The notes below the pieces were generated by a model. The model was not told where the DNA came from and made no database searches. It saw only the letters and a program-made list of their open reading frames with translations. DNA of 64,000 nucleotides, from positions 124,001 through 188,000 of the forward strand of contig JACKNO010000003.1 of the NCBI GenBank assembly GCA_024234815.1, in the 5' to 3' direction. Positions 1 to 8,287 of this stretch are shown piece after piece (position 1 is the first letter of the stretch; every line of letters begins with the position of its first letter). Made by a program: the position numbers and the translations under genes. This DNA comes from Pseudomonadales bacterium. Its GTDB lineage: Bacteria; Pseudomonadota; Gammaproteobacteria; Pseudomonadales; Halieaceae.

Positions 1-58
1 TAGTCATGCCGTCGCTGAGTTGCGCCACAACCTGCGCCGCTGTCATTTGTTTATCCAT
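1..58 (-). CDS. CoA-transferase subunit A, N-terminal fragment (cut by window edge)
   Basis: Only the first 19 codons lie in the window, reading MDKQMTAAQVVAQLSDGMT on the minus strand from an ATG at 58. A start of this kind, with an AA(E/Q)xVAxLxDGMT segment, is typical of class I CoA-transferase alpha subunits such as the IpdA family, where a glycine-rich GIGGWG stretch would follow. It lies 37 bp downstream of the Lrp-type regulator on the same strand, so it is probably the third gene of the operon. In actinobacterial steroid degradation an IpdAB CoA-transferase acts on a ring-cleaved intermediate made after FadD3. The identity rests on a short stretch and on the context. Confidence 0.55.
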   Translation of the reverse strand, partial: MDKQMTAAQVVAQLSDGMT

Positions 59-95
59 TAACCTGTTCCCTGATTTATGTGTGACTGCAGGCGCG

Positions 96-1091
96 TCAAC
101 TGACGATTCGCGCCATACGGTAGTCGTGTTTCACAAAATTCACCCCAAGGGTGCTCTCGGTACGTCGCACGCCGTCGATACTGCTTACGCGGGTATGGAC
201 GAACCGCGCAAGGTGCTCGGTGTTGCGCACCATGGTGATCGCGAGAATATCCGAGCGCCCCAGCATCACCCCCACAAAACCCAGCTCGGGTATGGCCGCC
301 AACTCGCTGGCCACCGCTCCTGTGCGACTGCTGCGCTCCACTTCTATCCAGATGTAGGCCAGCAGCGCATCGCCGAAGCGGTCGATATTGGTGACGGCGG
401 TCAGGCGGATCTGCTTTTCCTGCTCCATTCGCTTGATGCGACCGCGTACCGTGCCCTCGGTCACCCCCAGGTCGCCGGCGATCTGGCCATTGCTGAGGCG
501 GGCGTCCCGCGACAGCCGGGACACGATCCGCCGGTCGGTGACATCCAGTTTTCCGTGCTTGCTGTCCCGCCCCGGAAAAGAAGCCGCCTCCGGGAAGGGC
601 CTGTCATGGAACGGCACCCAGTCCGGCTGGTTCTTCAATACATCCAGGGCCAGCGCGGGAGTGAGGCGTCGCACCCCCGGCACCGTGGCCAGGCGCTCGC
701 CGACCAGTTCATGCAGTGCGGCCTGGTCTTCGCTGACCACCAGTATCTCGATATCCTGGGCGCCCACCACCACGTTCACGGAAAACACATCGGGAAAATC
801 GGCGAGATCCCGTGCGACCGCCTCCGGAGAGCGATCCTGCACCTGCACACCGATGGCGAGCAGCATGCTGAAGCCCGCCGCTTCGATATCGGTAACGGCC
901 ACCACTCGCATGGTGTTGGACTCTTCCAGGCGCCGCACCCGCGCCCGCACCGTATTTTCCGTGATGCCCAGCTCCCGGGCGATCGTGCGAAACGGCAAGC
1001 GGCCGTCCGTGCGCAGCAGGGTGATAATGGCCTCGTCAGTATCGTCCAGCGCGATCAGGTCCGGGGCGGAGGCAGCGGGTATGCCGCTCAT
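96..1091 (-). CDS. Tandem-domain Lrp/AsnC family transcriptional regulator
   Basis: This 331-residue protein contains two complete Lrp/AsnC modules in one chain. The first HTH is near residues 15-60 (LDDTDEAIITLLRTDGRLPF onward) and is followed by a ligand-binding RAM-like domain. The second HTH begins at LDVTDRRIVSRLSRDARLSN near residue 175, with a second RAM domain after it. Ordinary Lrp proteins are about 150-165 residues and dimerise, so this chain looks like a covalent dimer. An upstream in-frame ATG exists, but the ATG at 1091 overlaps the TGA of the synthetase gene (ATGA) and directly precedes the HTH, so I chose it. It probably senses an acyl-CoA or acid intermediate of the operon; that role is inferred. 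Confidence 0.85.
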   Translation of the reverse strand: MSGIPAASAPDLIALDDTDEAIITLLRTDGRLPFRTIARELGITENTVRARVRRLEESNTMRVVAVTDIEAAGFSMLLAIGVQVQDRSPEAVARDLADFPDVFSVNVVVGAQDIEILVVSEDQAALHELVGERLATVPGVRRLTPALALDVLKNQPDWVPFHDRPFPEAASFPGRDSKHGKLDVTDRRIVSRLSRDARLSNGQIAGDLGVTEGTVRGRIKRMEQEKQIRLTAVTNIDRFGDALLAYIWIEVERSSRTGAVASELAAIPELGFVGVMLGRSDILAITMVRNTEHLARFVHTRVSSIDGVRRTESTLGVNFVKHDYRMARIVS

Positions 1092-2671
1092 GTGGGCTCG
1101 TCCGCCGCCAGCCGGCGCAGCTCGGTCTTCAGCACTTTGCCCCCGGCGTTCAGGGGGAAAGCCTCGACGAAGCGCACGCTGCGCGGCACCTTGTAATTGG
1201 CCATATTGGTCCGACACCAGGCAATTACCGCCGCCTCATCCAGCTCCGCACCCGGCGCGGGAACGATGTAGGCACGAGCCACCTCGCCCAGGCGTTCGTC
1301 CGCCACGCCAATGACCGCGGCCCGGGCCACGCCGGGCATACTGCACAGGCTATTTTCGATTTCAGCCGGATAGCAGTTGAAGCCGCCGACGATAAACATG
1401 TCCTTGATACGGTCAGTGATGCGCACATAGCCGTTGGCGTCCATCACCCCCACGTCGCCGGTCCTGAGCCAGCCGTCGGCGGTAATAGCCCTGGCGGTTT
1501 CCTCCGGATCATCCAGGTATCCGCGCATGACATTGAAACCCCGGCACCAGATCTCACCCGGCTCGCCCGGGGGTACCTCATCGCCGCTGGGGTCAACGCA
1601 CTTCATCGCCACCCCGTCCATGGCCCGGCCGGAGCTGTGTGAGATTCGCTCGGCGCTGTCATCGGCCCGACAGATAGACACCACGCCGCAGCTCTCGGTC
1701 AGCCCGTACGCTGTCACCACCAATTCGAAGCCGAGTTCCTCTCGCATCTGCCGCACAAGTTCCACGGGTACCGGGGCAGCGCCGGTTACCGCCAGGCGCA
1801 GGCTGGAAAGATCGTGGTCCTGTCGCCCCGGGTGGGCCAGCAGCGACTGGTAAATAGTCGGCGGCCCGGGAATCATGGAAATCCTGTCCCGGGGAATTCG
1901 AGCCAGCACCTCGTCCAGGTCGAAACTTTTCACCGGCAGCATGTGGGCGCCGCGGATGATCGCCGCCAGCCATCCGGCCTTGTAGCCGAAAGAATGAAAA
2001 AACGGGTTAATAATCAGATAGTTATCATCCGACCGCAAGCCCACCGTGGCGCTCCAGGTTTCAAAGGTGCGGATGTTCTGGCCATGGCAGGTGATCACAC
2101 CCTTGGGCTTGCCGGTGGTGCCGGAGGTAAACAGAATGTCGAGAACATCCTCCGGCAAAAGTTTGGCGGCGCGCCGCTCGACCAGCTCGGGCGCAACGCC
2201 CTCGCCCGCCGCCAGAAAATCCTCCCAAGGCAGGCTACCGGCAGCCTCGCCCGCCAGCAGGACAGTCTGCTCGAGCGCGGGCAGTTCCTGCCCCTGCAAC
2301 TGCTCACAGTAATTGACCCCGAGAAACTCGCCCACGGTGAACAGCAGCCGGGCACCGCTGGCTCGCAGAATATACGCCGCCTCCGCACCCTTGAGCCGGG
2401 TATTCAGCGGCACCAGCACACCGCCCACGCTCTGGGCGCCGATTGCCGCGATAATCCACTGGTAGATGTTGGGCGCCCAGATGGCGATGCGGTCGCCTTT
2501 TTCAAGACCCGCCGCGATAAATGCCCGCCCCGCCTGAACCCGCGCCGCGTTCAATCCCGCGTAAGACAGGCGCACATCACCATCGGTAATGGCGATGCGC
2601 TCGCCGTAGGCGGCGGCCGCGTCCGCGACCACCCGGGGCAGGGTTCGTGCTGAGTAATTATCCGCTGGCAT
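1088..2671 (-). CDS. FadD3-like acyl-CoA synthetase (AMP-forming)
   Basis: This 527-residue ANL-superfamily ligase would activate a carboxylic acid to its CoA thioester with ATP. The P-loop-like motif LFTSGTTGKPKG is near residue 190, followed by INPFFHSFGYKAGW, the adenylate-binding YGLTE, the TGD motif (WLRTGDVG) and the hinge ITDRIKDMFIVGGFNCYPAE. The C-terminal lysine motif is NAGGKVLKTELR. Stretches such as GPPTIYQSLLAHP and the KDM(F/Y)I-GGFN-YPAE region closely resemble mycobacterial FadD3, which activates the HIP propionate side chain in steroid breakdown. It heads an operon with the Lrp-type regulator (ATGA overlap) and a CoA-transferase. The substrate is inferred; a general FadD-like ligase is the alternative. 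Confidence 0.8.
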   Translation of the reverse strand: MPADNYSARTLPRVVADAAAAYGERIAITDGDVRLSYAGLNAARVQAGRAFIAAGLEKGDRIAIWAPNIYQWIIAAIGAQSVGGVLVPLNTRLKGAEAAYILRASGARLLFTVGEFLGVNYCEQLQGQELPALEQTVLLAGEAAGSLPWEDFLAAGEGVAPELVERRAAKLLPEDVLDILFTSGTTGKPKGVITCHGQNIRTFETWSATVGLRSDDNYLIINPFFHSFGYKAGWLAAIIRGAHMLPVKSFDLDEVLARIPRDRISMIPGPPTIYQSLLAHPGRQDHDLSSLRLAVTGAAPVPVELVRQMREELGFELVVTAYGLTESCGVVSICRADDSAERISHSSGRAMDGVAMKCVDPSGDEVPPGEPGEIWCRGFNVMRGYLDDPEETARAITADGWLRTGDVGVMDANGYVRITDRIKDMFIVGGFNCYPAEIENSLCSMPGVARAAVIGVADERLGEVARAYIVPAPGAELDEAAVIAWCRTNMANYKVPRSVRFVEAFPLNAGGKVLKTELRRLAADEPT

Positions 2672-2734
2672 CGCGCTGGCTACGACTACGCTCCGAAGGG
2701 GCTGGAACGCCCATTATAGGTAGCATCAACCCAT

Positions 2735-2778
2735 ATAACAACTGTTATTCGTAGTTTATTTAATAATTATCTACGAAT
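2735..2778. promoter_or_regulatory. Two inverted repeats upstream of the FadD3-like operon
   Basis: In the AT-rich gap before the synthetase gene there are two perfect inverted repeats. One is ATAACA-AC-TGTTAT at 2735-2748. The other has eight-base arms ATTCGTAG and CTACGAAT at 2747-2754 and 2771-2778, 16 bp apart. They overlap by two bases. They sit 64-107 bp upstream of the synthetase ATG, a plausible place for operator sites of the operon's own Lrp-type regulator or of a TetR-type steroid regulator. They do not match a motif I can name. A weak transcription-stop hairpin for soxR is an alternative reading of the second repeat. Confidence 0.45.
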
Positions 2779-2807
2779 ATCAAATAGACTCGGTGGCGTG
2801 TCGGGCG

Positions 2808-3272
2808 TCAGTGCCCGCCGTCTTCCAGACCCCCGCCACGATTCAACAGCACGGGACCGGGGCCCTCTTCGGCCAGCTTGTCGTTTTCATTGTAGATGGG
2901 GCAATTCTTCATCGACAGGCAACCGCAGCCTATACAACCCGTAAGTGAATCCCGCAATCGCTCCAGGCAGGCGATCCGGGCATCGAGTTCGGCTTGCCAG
3001 CCGGAAGAGAGGTTCTGCCAATCCTCCATTGTGGGGGTCCGCTCCCCCGGCAGGCTGGCAAATGCGGTTTTGATAGACCCCAGGCTGATGCCCATTTTTT
3101 GCGCGGCCTTGATCACCGAAACCCGGCGCAATACATCCGCTTCGTAGCGTCTCTGGTTACCGCTGTTGCGGGTACTGTGGATCAAACCTTTTTGCTCGTA
3201 GAAGTGCAGCGTGCTGACGTTGACCCCGCAACGCTTTGCCACCCTGCCAACGGTCCAGCCATCGCCCGACAT
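2808..3272 (-). CDS. soxR: SoxR, redox-sensitive MerR-family activator
   Basis: This 154-residue protein has an N-terminal MerR HTH (WTVGRVAKRCGVNVSTLHFYEQKGLI, residues 6-31), a helical dimerisation segment and a C-terminal cysteine cluster CIGCGCLSMKNC near residues 113-124. That C-x2-C-x-C-x5-C spacing binds the [2Fe-2S] cluster of SoxR. In the family, oxidation of the cluster by redox-cycling compounds turns on a promoter with an overlong spacer. The ATG at 3272 gives the expected family length. The VOC gene across the divergent promoter is the evident target; no soxS is present, as is usual outside the enterics. Confidence 0.95.
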   Translation of the reverse strand: MSGDGWTVGRVAKRCGVNVSTLHFYEQKGLIHSTRNSGNQRRYEADVLRRVSVIKAAQKMGISLGSIKTAFASLPGERTPTMEDWQNLSSGWQAELDARIACLERLRDSLTGCIGCGCLSMKNCPIYNENDKLAEEGPGPVLLNRGGGLEDGGH

Positions 3273-3317
3273 GACATTACCTTCGAAAAAAAAAATAAAT
3301 ACTAGTGAAAAAAAACC

Positions 3318-3348
3318 TTTACCTCAACTTAGCTTGAGGTACTAGCAT
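3318..3348 (+). promoter_or_regulatory. SoxR-dependent promoter of the VOC gene
   Basis: The palindrome ACCTCAACTTAGCTTGAGGT at 3321-3340 is a near-exact SoxR box. A -35 element TTTACC lies at 3318-3323 and a -10 element TAGCAT at 3343-3348. They are separated by 19 bp, the long spacer characteristic of MerR/SoxR-controlled promoters. The promoter reads toward the VOC gene starting at 3381. SoxR bound here could also affect its own divergent gene. Confidence 0.85.
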
Positions 3349-3380
3349 GTTTATGAAAGTAACCAGACAGGAGCAAGACC

Positions 3381-3812
3381 ATGTTAAAGCTCGAACACCT
3401 GAACCTTGTTGTCAGCGACATTCCCGCCGAACTCGCATTTTACCAGGCGGCGTTCCCGCACTGGCGGGTAAGGGATGGCGGGGCCAGTGAATGGCACGGC
3501 AAAGCGCGGCAATGGCTGCATTTTGGCGACGACTACCAGTACCTCACCTTCAATGACAATGGTGTCGGCGAGAATCGGGACCTGGGCGGCCACCAGACCG
3601 GACTTGCGCACTTCGGGTTTATTACCGACGACATCGATGCGGTGACCAAGCGTCTGGAGGACGCGGGGTTTCAGGTCTCCAATCCGGGCGCCACCGAACC
3701 CTATCGCAGAAACGTCTACTTCATCGACCCCGCCGGGTTTGAAGTGGAATTTGTGCAATACCTCAGTGACCTGCCGGAACAGCGGAATCTGTCCAGCCAG
3801 GACGCCGCCTGA
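3381..3812 (+). CDS. VOC-family (glyoxalase/dioxygenase-like) protein under SoxR control
   Basis: This 143-residue protein has the paired beta-alpha-beta-beta-beta fold of the vicinal oxygen chelate family. It opens with LKLEHLNLVVSDI (metal-ligand His 6), has GLAHFGFITDD in the middle and ends with a PAGFEVEFVQYL strand that supplies the usual Glu ligand. Members include glyoxalase I, ring-cleavage dioxygenases and antibiotic-binding proteins, so the substrate cannot be named. Its promoter carries a SoxR box, which suggests it detoxifies or modifies redox-active quinone- or phenazine-like compounds or their products. A good AGGAG lies just before the ATG. Confidence 0.8.
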   Translation: MLKLEHLNLVVSDIPAELAFYQAAFPHWRVRDGGASEWHGKARQWLHFGDDYQYLTFNDNGVGENRDLGGHQTGLAHFGFITDDIDAVTKRLEDAGFQVSNPGATEPYRRNVYFIDPAGFEVEFVQYLSDLPEQRNLSSQDAA

Positions 3813-3851
3813 GCTTTCGGACCAGCTGGTAAATTGCGGCCTTCGCGAAGC

Positions 3852-3877
3852 CGCCAGCCCGGCACTTCGGGCTGGCG
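3852..3877. terminator. Hairpin between convergent genes
   Basis: CGCCAGCCC and GGGCTGGCG form a perfect 9-bp stem around an 8-base loop, between the stop codons of the convergent VOC and AlkK-like genes. There is no clear T run on either side. It could serve both strands as a termination or 3'-end-stabilising hairpin. Confidence 0.5.
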
Positions 3878-3915
3878 TGAACCCCGCTGAAGGGATCGAT
3901 GCAGCAGAGGCAAGG

Positions 3916-5544
3916 CTACGACGGGAACGAGTAGTCCTTGAACTTCTCGCGCAGTTCCACCTTCTGTAACTTGCCGGTGGCGGTGTGCGGCAGTTCGTCC
4001 ACAAACTCCACCGCCTCCGGGGTCCACCACTTGGCGATCTTGCCGTCGAACCAGGCCAGCATCTCTTCCGCGTCAAGGTCCTGGCCGTCGCTGTTCCGCA
4101 CTACGATGAGTAGTGGCCGCTCACTCCACTTGGGATGGAAGTGGCCGATTACCGCAGCCTCGGCCACCTTGGGGTGGTCAGTGGCGACATTTTCCACCTC
4201 GATGGAAGATATCCACTCGCCGCCCGACTTGATCACGTCCTTGGTGCGATCTGTAATGGCCATGTAGCCTTCCGGGTCGATAGTGGCTACGTCGCCGGTC
4301 TCGAACCAGCCTGGTTCAGCGTGCGCGTCGGAGTTATCGAGTTTGTAATAACTGGAACAGATCCAGGGCCCGCGCACTTTGAGAGAGCCGAAGGCCACGC
4401 CGTCCCAGGGCTGCTCCTCACCGCTATCGCTGACTATCTTCATCTCGACACCGAAAATAGGCCGCCCTCCCTTGAGGCGGACTTTGGCGAATTCCGCATC
4501 GCTGTAACGCTCGCGACTGGAGGGGCTGCTGTTGATGCTGCCCAGCGGGCTCATTTCAGTCATGCCCCAGCCCACCCGTGTTTCCACCCCGTACTTGTCA
4601 AAGTCCTCCATGATCGACAGCGGGCAGGCGGCCCCGCCGACAATGACGCGGTTCAGGGAGTCAACCCGCATTCCAGATGACTTGAGGTAGGCAATAAGAC
4701 CCAGCCACACGGTCGGCACACCGGCGGACATGGTGACACCCTCCTCGTTAATAAGGGCAGCCAGGGTTGCCCCGTCCCCCATCTTGCTGCCGGGGAATAC
4801 CAGCTTGGCGCCGGCCATCGGGCAGGAATACGGCGTACCCCAGGCGTTGACGTGAAACATCGGCACGATTGGCAGTACCACGTCCTTGCTGGAAATTCCC
4901 ATGGCATCCGGCATCATGGTGGCGTAGGCGTGCAGCATGGTGGAGCGATGTGAGTAGAGCACCCCCTTGGGGTGACCGGTGGTACCGGAGGTATAGCACA
5001 GCGCACAGGCGGTGTTTTCATCCAGCTGCGGCCAATCGAAGGAGGTATCGCCGGCAGCCACCAGTGTTTCATAACACTGGGCGTTGGGCAGGCTGGTCTC
5101 GGGCATGTGCTCTTCGCTGGTCAGGACGATCCAGCCCTTCACGCCGGGACATTCACCGGCGATGCCTTCCGCCAGCGGCAGGAAGTCGGGATCCAGGAAT
5201 ATGTATTGGTCCTCGGCGTGGTTGATAATATAGGACACCTGTTCCGGGAACAGGCGCGGGTTGATGGTGTGGCAGACATAGCCGCTGCAGGCCGCAGCGT
5301 AGTAGGTTTCAAAATGGCGGTAGTCGTTCCATGCCAGGGTGGCGATGCGATCGCCCTGGGCGAGCCCCCAACCGGCGATGCCGTTGGCCAGTTGGCGGGT
5401 GCGCCGGAAGGCATCCCGATAGGTGTAGCGATGGCGGTGGTTGTCCCTGGTGTAGGAGACTATCTCGGTTGCGCCGTTGACGCGCTCACCGTGCTCCATG
5501 ATAGAAGTCACGGACAGTTGTACGTTCATCATCAGACCGTTCAT
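3916..5544 (-). CDS. AlkK-like medium/long-chain fatty acyl-CoA ligase
   Basis: This 542-residue AMP-forming acyl-CoA ligase has the AMP-binding motif CYTSGTTGHPKGVLYSHRS near residue 187, WGMTEMSPLG, the WFETGDVA motif, TDRTKDVIKSGGEWISS and a C-terminal catalytic lysine in TATGKLQKVELR. The VIKSGGEWISSIE and VPMFHVNAWGTPY segments are typical of the AlkK/FadD36-like branch that activates medium- and long-chain acids for beta-oxidation. The gene stands alone; an AAAAGGAG lies ten bases before the ATG at 5544. The 229 bp downstream, before the DUF2007 gene, hold nothing I can identify. Confidence 0.85.
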   Translation of the reverse strand: MNGLMMNVQLSVTSIMEHGERVNGATEIVSYTRDNHRHRYTYRDAFRRTRQLANGIAGWGLAQGDRIATLAWNDYRHFETYYAAACSGYVCHTINPRLFPEQVSYIINHAEDQYIFLDPDFLPLAEGIAGECPGVKGWIVLTSEEHMPETSLPNAQCYETLVAAGDTSFDWPQLDENTACALCYTSGTTGHPKGVLYSHRSTMLHAYATMMPDAMGISSKDVVLPIVPMFHVNAWGTPYSCPMAGAKLVFPGSKMGDGATLAALINEEGVTMSAGVPTVWLGLIAYLKSSGMRVDSLNRVIVGGAACPLSIMEDFDKYGVETRVGWGMTEMSPLGSINSSPSSRERYSDAEFAKVRLKGGRPIFGVEMKIVSDSGEEQPWDGVAFGSLKVRGPWICSSYYKLDNSDAHAEPGWFETGDVATIDPEGYMAITDRTKDVIKSGGEWISSIEVENVATDHPKVAEAAVIGHFHPKWSERPLLIVVRNSDGQDLDAEEMLAWFDGKIAKWWTPEAVEFVDELPHTATGKLQKVELREKFKDYSFPS

Positions 5545-5773
5545 TTATTGAATACTCCTTTTTATAGATAACTTGTCACAGGTCGCTTGCGGGCGCCCGA
5601 TCACGGGCTGTGATTATTACCGATATACCGCAGGCTGAGTAGACACGCCAGCGCTACACCGAAAAAGATCGTGCCGGCCCGGCGGAGTCAGCTTGCCCGG
5701 GTGGCCTGGGCCAGAATTCCTGGCACAGCTCAGATTGGCAGTCAGGCTCGCGCAATGGCGACATTCGCGCCAT

Positions 5774-6085
5774 TCATGCCGGTGCCCTGGTGCCGGCGCA
5801 GTGCCAGCAAAGCTCGAAGGTGGCCGGACAATCGCTGCCACAGTGCCGGCAATGCCAGTCCGCCTCTTCGATGGGGGCGCTGGATTGCGCCAGCGCAAGG
5901 CTGGCGCGTTCGTAGTCGCGGTCCCGCAGCACCCAGAGCTCGGGCCAGACGTCGATCGGCGCCAGCTCGCCCATGGCGCCAGCCGCGTACTCGTTGCGTA
6001 TCACGCATTTGAGCCCGGCTCGTTCGAGCGAGTTGCGCGCCTGCGCAACGACGATATTGCTGGGGTGGGTGTAAACGAGTTTCAT
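5774..6085 (-). CDS. DUF2007-domain protein with C-terminal zinc-ribbon cysteines
   Basis: This is a 103-residue protein. Its N-terminal half (MKLVYTHPSNIVVAQARNSL, then CVIRNEYAAGAMGELAPID) matches the DUF2007 family, annotated as a putative signal-transducing domain related to PII-like folds. The C-terminus carries two CxxC pairs (CRHCGSDC and CWHC) that could bind zinc. Its ATG overlaps the stop of the MBL hydrolase gene (ATGA), so it is probably the last gene of the fabV operon. No biochemical role is established for the family. Confidence 0.8.
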   Translation of the reverse strand: MKLVYTHPSNIVVAQARNSLERAGLKCVIRNEYAAGAMGELAPIDVWPELWVLRDRDYERASLALAQSSAPIEEADWHCRHCGSDCPATFELCWHCAGTRAPA

Positions 6086-6930
6086 GGCGTTACTGCAGCG
6101 CCCGGAATTTCCCAGCTGTCATCCCCTGGATGGTGCGTGGCGCGGCTCTCCTGACGCAGCTTGATCAGGTGGGCCGTGAGCGACAGTTTGGCCATTTTGT
6201 GAAGGCTGGTAGAGACATCGTCGTACACCACCTTTACCAATTCATCTACCGATGCCCGCCGCAGTTCCCGCAGACAGGCGATGACCTTGTCCTCGCGTTT
6301 GAGGCGATGGTTTACCAGCCATTCCACCACCGCGCGGGAGTCTCCCATCACTTCACCGTGCCCGGGGGCGATAGATTCAAGCGGATAATCCAGCAACAGC
6401 TGCAGAGACTCGATGTAGGCTTTCATATCGCCGCTGGGGGGAATGATTACCACGGTTGAGCCGTTCATGATGTGATCGCCGGCAAACAGCATTTGCTCCT
6501 GCTCCATGAAATAACAGAAGTGGTTGCTGACGTGACCCGGCGTGTGCACCGCTCGCAAGGAGAACTCCGGTGTGACGAGGACATCGTCGTGGCGTATTTC
6601 CCGGGTCGGGGCGAAAGTATCGTCCTGGAACATATCGTCCGCCGGCAGGGCACCGATCACTTCCGCACCGGTGGCTTCGGCGATTGCCCGCCACGCCGGG
6701 GAATGATCGGGATGGGTGTGGGTGCATACGATCCAGCGAATGCGATCACCGGCGGCGCCAAGGATAGCGTCGATATGCGCAGGTATAGCGGGCCCCGGAT
6801 CGAGAACCGCCACCTCTTCATTGCCCAGCAGGTAGGTATTGGTCCCCGGGCCGGTCATCACCCCCGGATTCGGCGCCACCAATCGCCGGACCCTGGAGTT
6901 GAGGCGGAAAGGGACGCCGTGCTCCAGCAT
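6082..6930 (-). CDS. MBL-fold metallo-hydrolase (LACTB2-like)
   Basis: This 282-residue metallo-beta-lactamase-fold hydrolase has the metal-binding THTHPDHSP motif near residue 94, a downstream histidine in VHTPGHVSNH, the GDHIMNGS aspartate segment and APGHGEV near the C-terminus. A winged-helix-like tail follows (KREDKVIACLRELRRASVDE), as in LACTB2-type proteins. The family includes nucleases and thioesterases, so the substrate is open. It starts four bases after the fabV stop and overlaps the DUF2007 gene, so the three are probably co-transcribed. Confidence 0.85.
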   Translation of the reverse strand: MLEHGVPFRLNSRVRRLVAPNPGVMTGPGTNTYLLGNEEVAVLDPGPAIPAHIDAILGAAGDRIRWIVCTHTHPDHSPAWRAIAEATGAEVIGALPADDMFQDDTFAPTREIRHDDVLVTPEFSLRAVHTPGHVSNHFCYFMEQEQMLFAGDHIMNGSTVVIIPPSGDMKAYIESLQLLLDYPLESIAPGHGEVMGDSRAVVEWLVNHRLKREDKVIACLRELRRASVDELVKVVYDDVSTSLHKMAKLSLTAHLIKLRQESRATHHPGDDSWEIPGAAVTP

Positions 6931-6934
6931 CGCT

Positions 6935-8125
6935 TCAGACCAGATTCTTGATAGCGACGTCCGGATTTACGTCCATTTCGTAATCCACGCCATCGATTTC
7001 AAACCCGAAGAGCTGCAGGAACTCGCGCTTGTAACCCTCGAAATCCGAGAGCTGTCGCAAGGTATCGGTGTTTATCTTCTCCCACAATTCTCCCACGGCT
7101 GCCTGGATCGCAGGATCCAGCTCCTTGCGATCGGCCCGCAGGCGACCCTCTTCGTCCATATAGGGTTCGCCACCGTAGAGCGAGTCGCGAAACAGGCCAT
7201 CCACCTGCTCGATACAGCCTTCGTGAATACCCTGCTCCTTCATCACCTTGAACAGCAGAGCGAGGTAAATCGGCATCGCGGGAATAGCCGCGCTCGCCTG
7301 GGTGACCACTGCCTTCAGGACAGATACCCGCGCATCCCCACCCTTCGCTGCCAGGCGTTTCCGAATATCGATGACGCGCTTGTCCAGGTCTTTCTTGGCG
7401 GCCCCTATCGTGCCGTGCCAGTAGATGTCCCAGGTGAGCTTTTCCCCGATGTAGGTGTAGGCGGTGGTCTTGGCGCCGTCCGCCAGTACGCCAGCCTCAT
7501 CGAGAGCGTCTATCCACATCTGCCAGTCTTCCCCGCCCATGACCGCCACGGTATTGTCTATCTCCTCCTGACTGGCTGCCTCGAGATGGAAGTCCTGCAC
7601 TTCCTCCTTGTCGGTATTAACGCCTTTCTGGGTTGCGGGTGCGCCGATAGGCTTGAGCGTGGAGTTGTGCACCACGCCGGTGACCGGATGCTGGCGGCGC
7701 GGTGCAGCCAGGCTGTAGACCACCAGGTCAACCTGTCCCATGTCGGCCTTGATGGTATCGATAGTCTTGCGTTTTATCTCGTCGCTGAATGCGTCGCCAT
7801 TGATGCTTTTGGCGTACAGGCCCTCCTCTTCAGCAAATTTGTGAAACGCCGCGCTGTTGTACCAGCCGGCGGTTCCCGGTTTTTTCTCGCTGCCCTCTTT
7901 CTCGAAGAAGATACCCAGGGTGGAGGCGCCCGCGCCAAAAGCAGCGGTGATACGCGAGGCCAGGCCGTAACCGGTTGACGCGCCGATCACCAGCACCCGT
8001 TTCGGTCCATTCGCGATGGGGCCCTGCGACTTCACGTAGTCGATCTGGCGTTTCACGTTGGCTTCACAGCCGACGGGGTGAGTGGTAATGCAGAGAAATC
8101 CGCGAACGCGTGGCTTGATTATCAT
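6935..8125 (-). CDS. fabV: Trans-2-enoyl-ACP/CoA reductase FabV
   Basis: This 396-residue NADH-dependent enoyl reductase carries out the last step of fatty-acid elongation. Diagnostic features are the N-terminal MIIKPRVRGFLCITTHPVGC, the Rossmann motif VLVIGASTGYGLASRI and the FabV-specific Y-x8-K active site in YWHGTIGAAK. Length matches the family (about 395-400). FabV enzymes are known to be insensitive to triclosan. It is the first gene of a probable operon with the MBL hydrolase and the DUF2007 protein, and is divergent from the miaE-like gene. Confidence 0.97.
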   Translation of the reverse strand: MIIKPRVRGFLCITTHPVGCEANVKRQIDYVKSQGPIANGPKRVLVIGASTGYGLASRITAAFGAGASTLGIFFEKEGSEKKPGTAGWYNSAAFHKFAEEEGLYAKSINGDAFSDEIKRKTIDTIKADMGQVDLVVYSLAAPRRQHPVTGVVHNSTLKPIGAPATQKGVNTDKEEVQDFHLEAASQEEIDNTVAVMGGEDWQMWIDALDEAGVLADGAKTTAYTYIGEKLTWDIYWHGTIGAAKKDLDKRVIDIRKRLAAKGGDARVSVLKAVVTQASAAIPAMPIYLALLFKVMKEQGIHEGCIEQVDGLFRDSLYGGEPYMDEEGRLRADRKELDPAIQAAVGELWEKINTDTLRQLSDFEGYKREFLQLFGFEIDGVDYEMDVNPDVAIKNLV

Positions 8126-8287
8126 GGGCTCGATATTCCTCGAATATATGATTGTTCGGGTTCAGTCAGGCCGGGCCTGCCGCGCCCCAAAGTGGCAGGC
8201 AAGTCTAGCATACCGTTCCCGCGTAGCGACAACCGCGGGCAACGCGCCTTGTGTTCACGCCGTGGGTACAGTTCAATAGCCCACCTG

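Noticed and set aside
5545..5773. Possible small membrane ORF downstream of the DUF2007 gene
   Set aside because: A short hydrophobic reading exists on the minus strand but has an in-frame stop before it and no start codon or ribosome-binding site.
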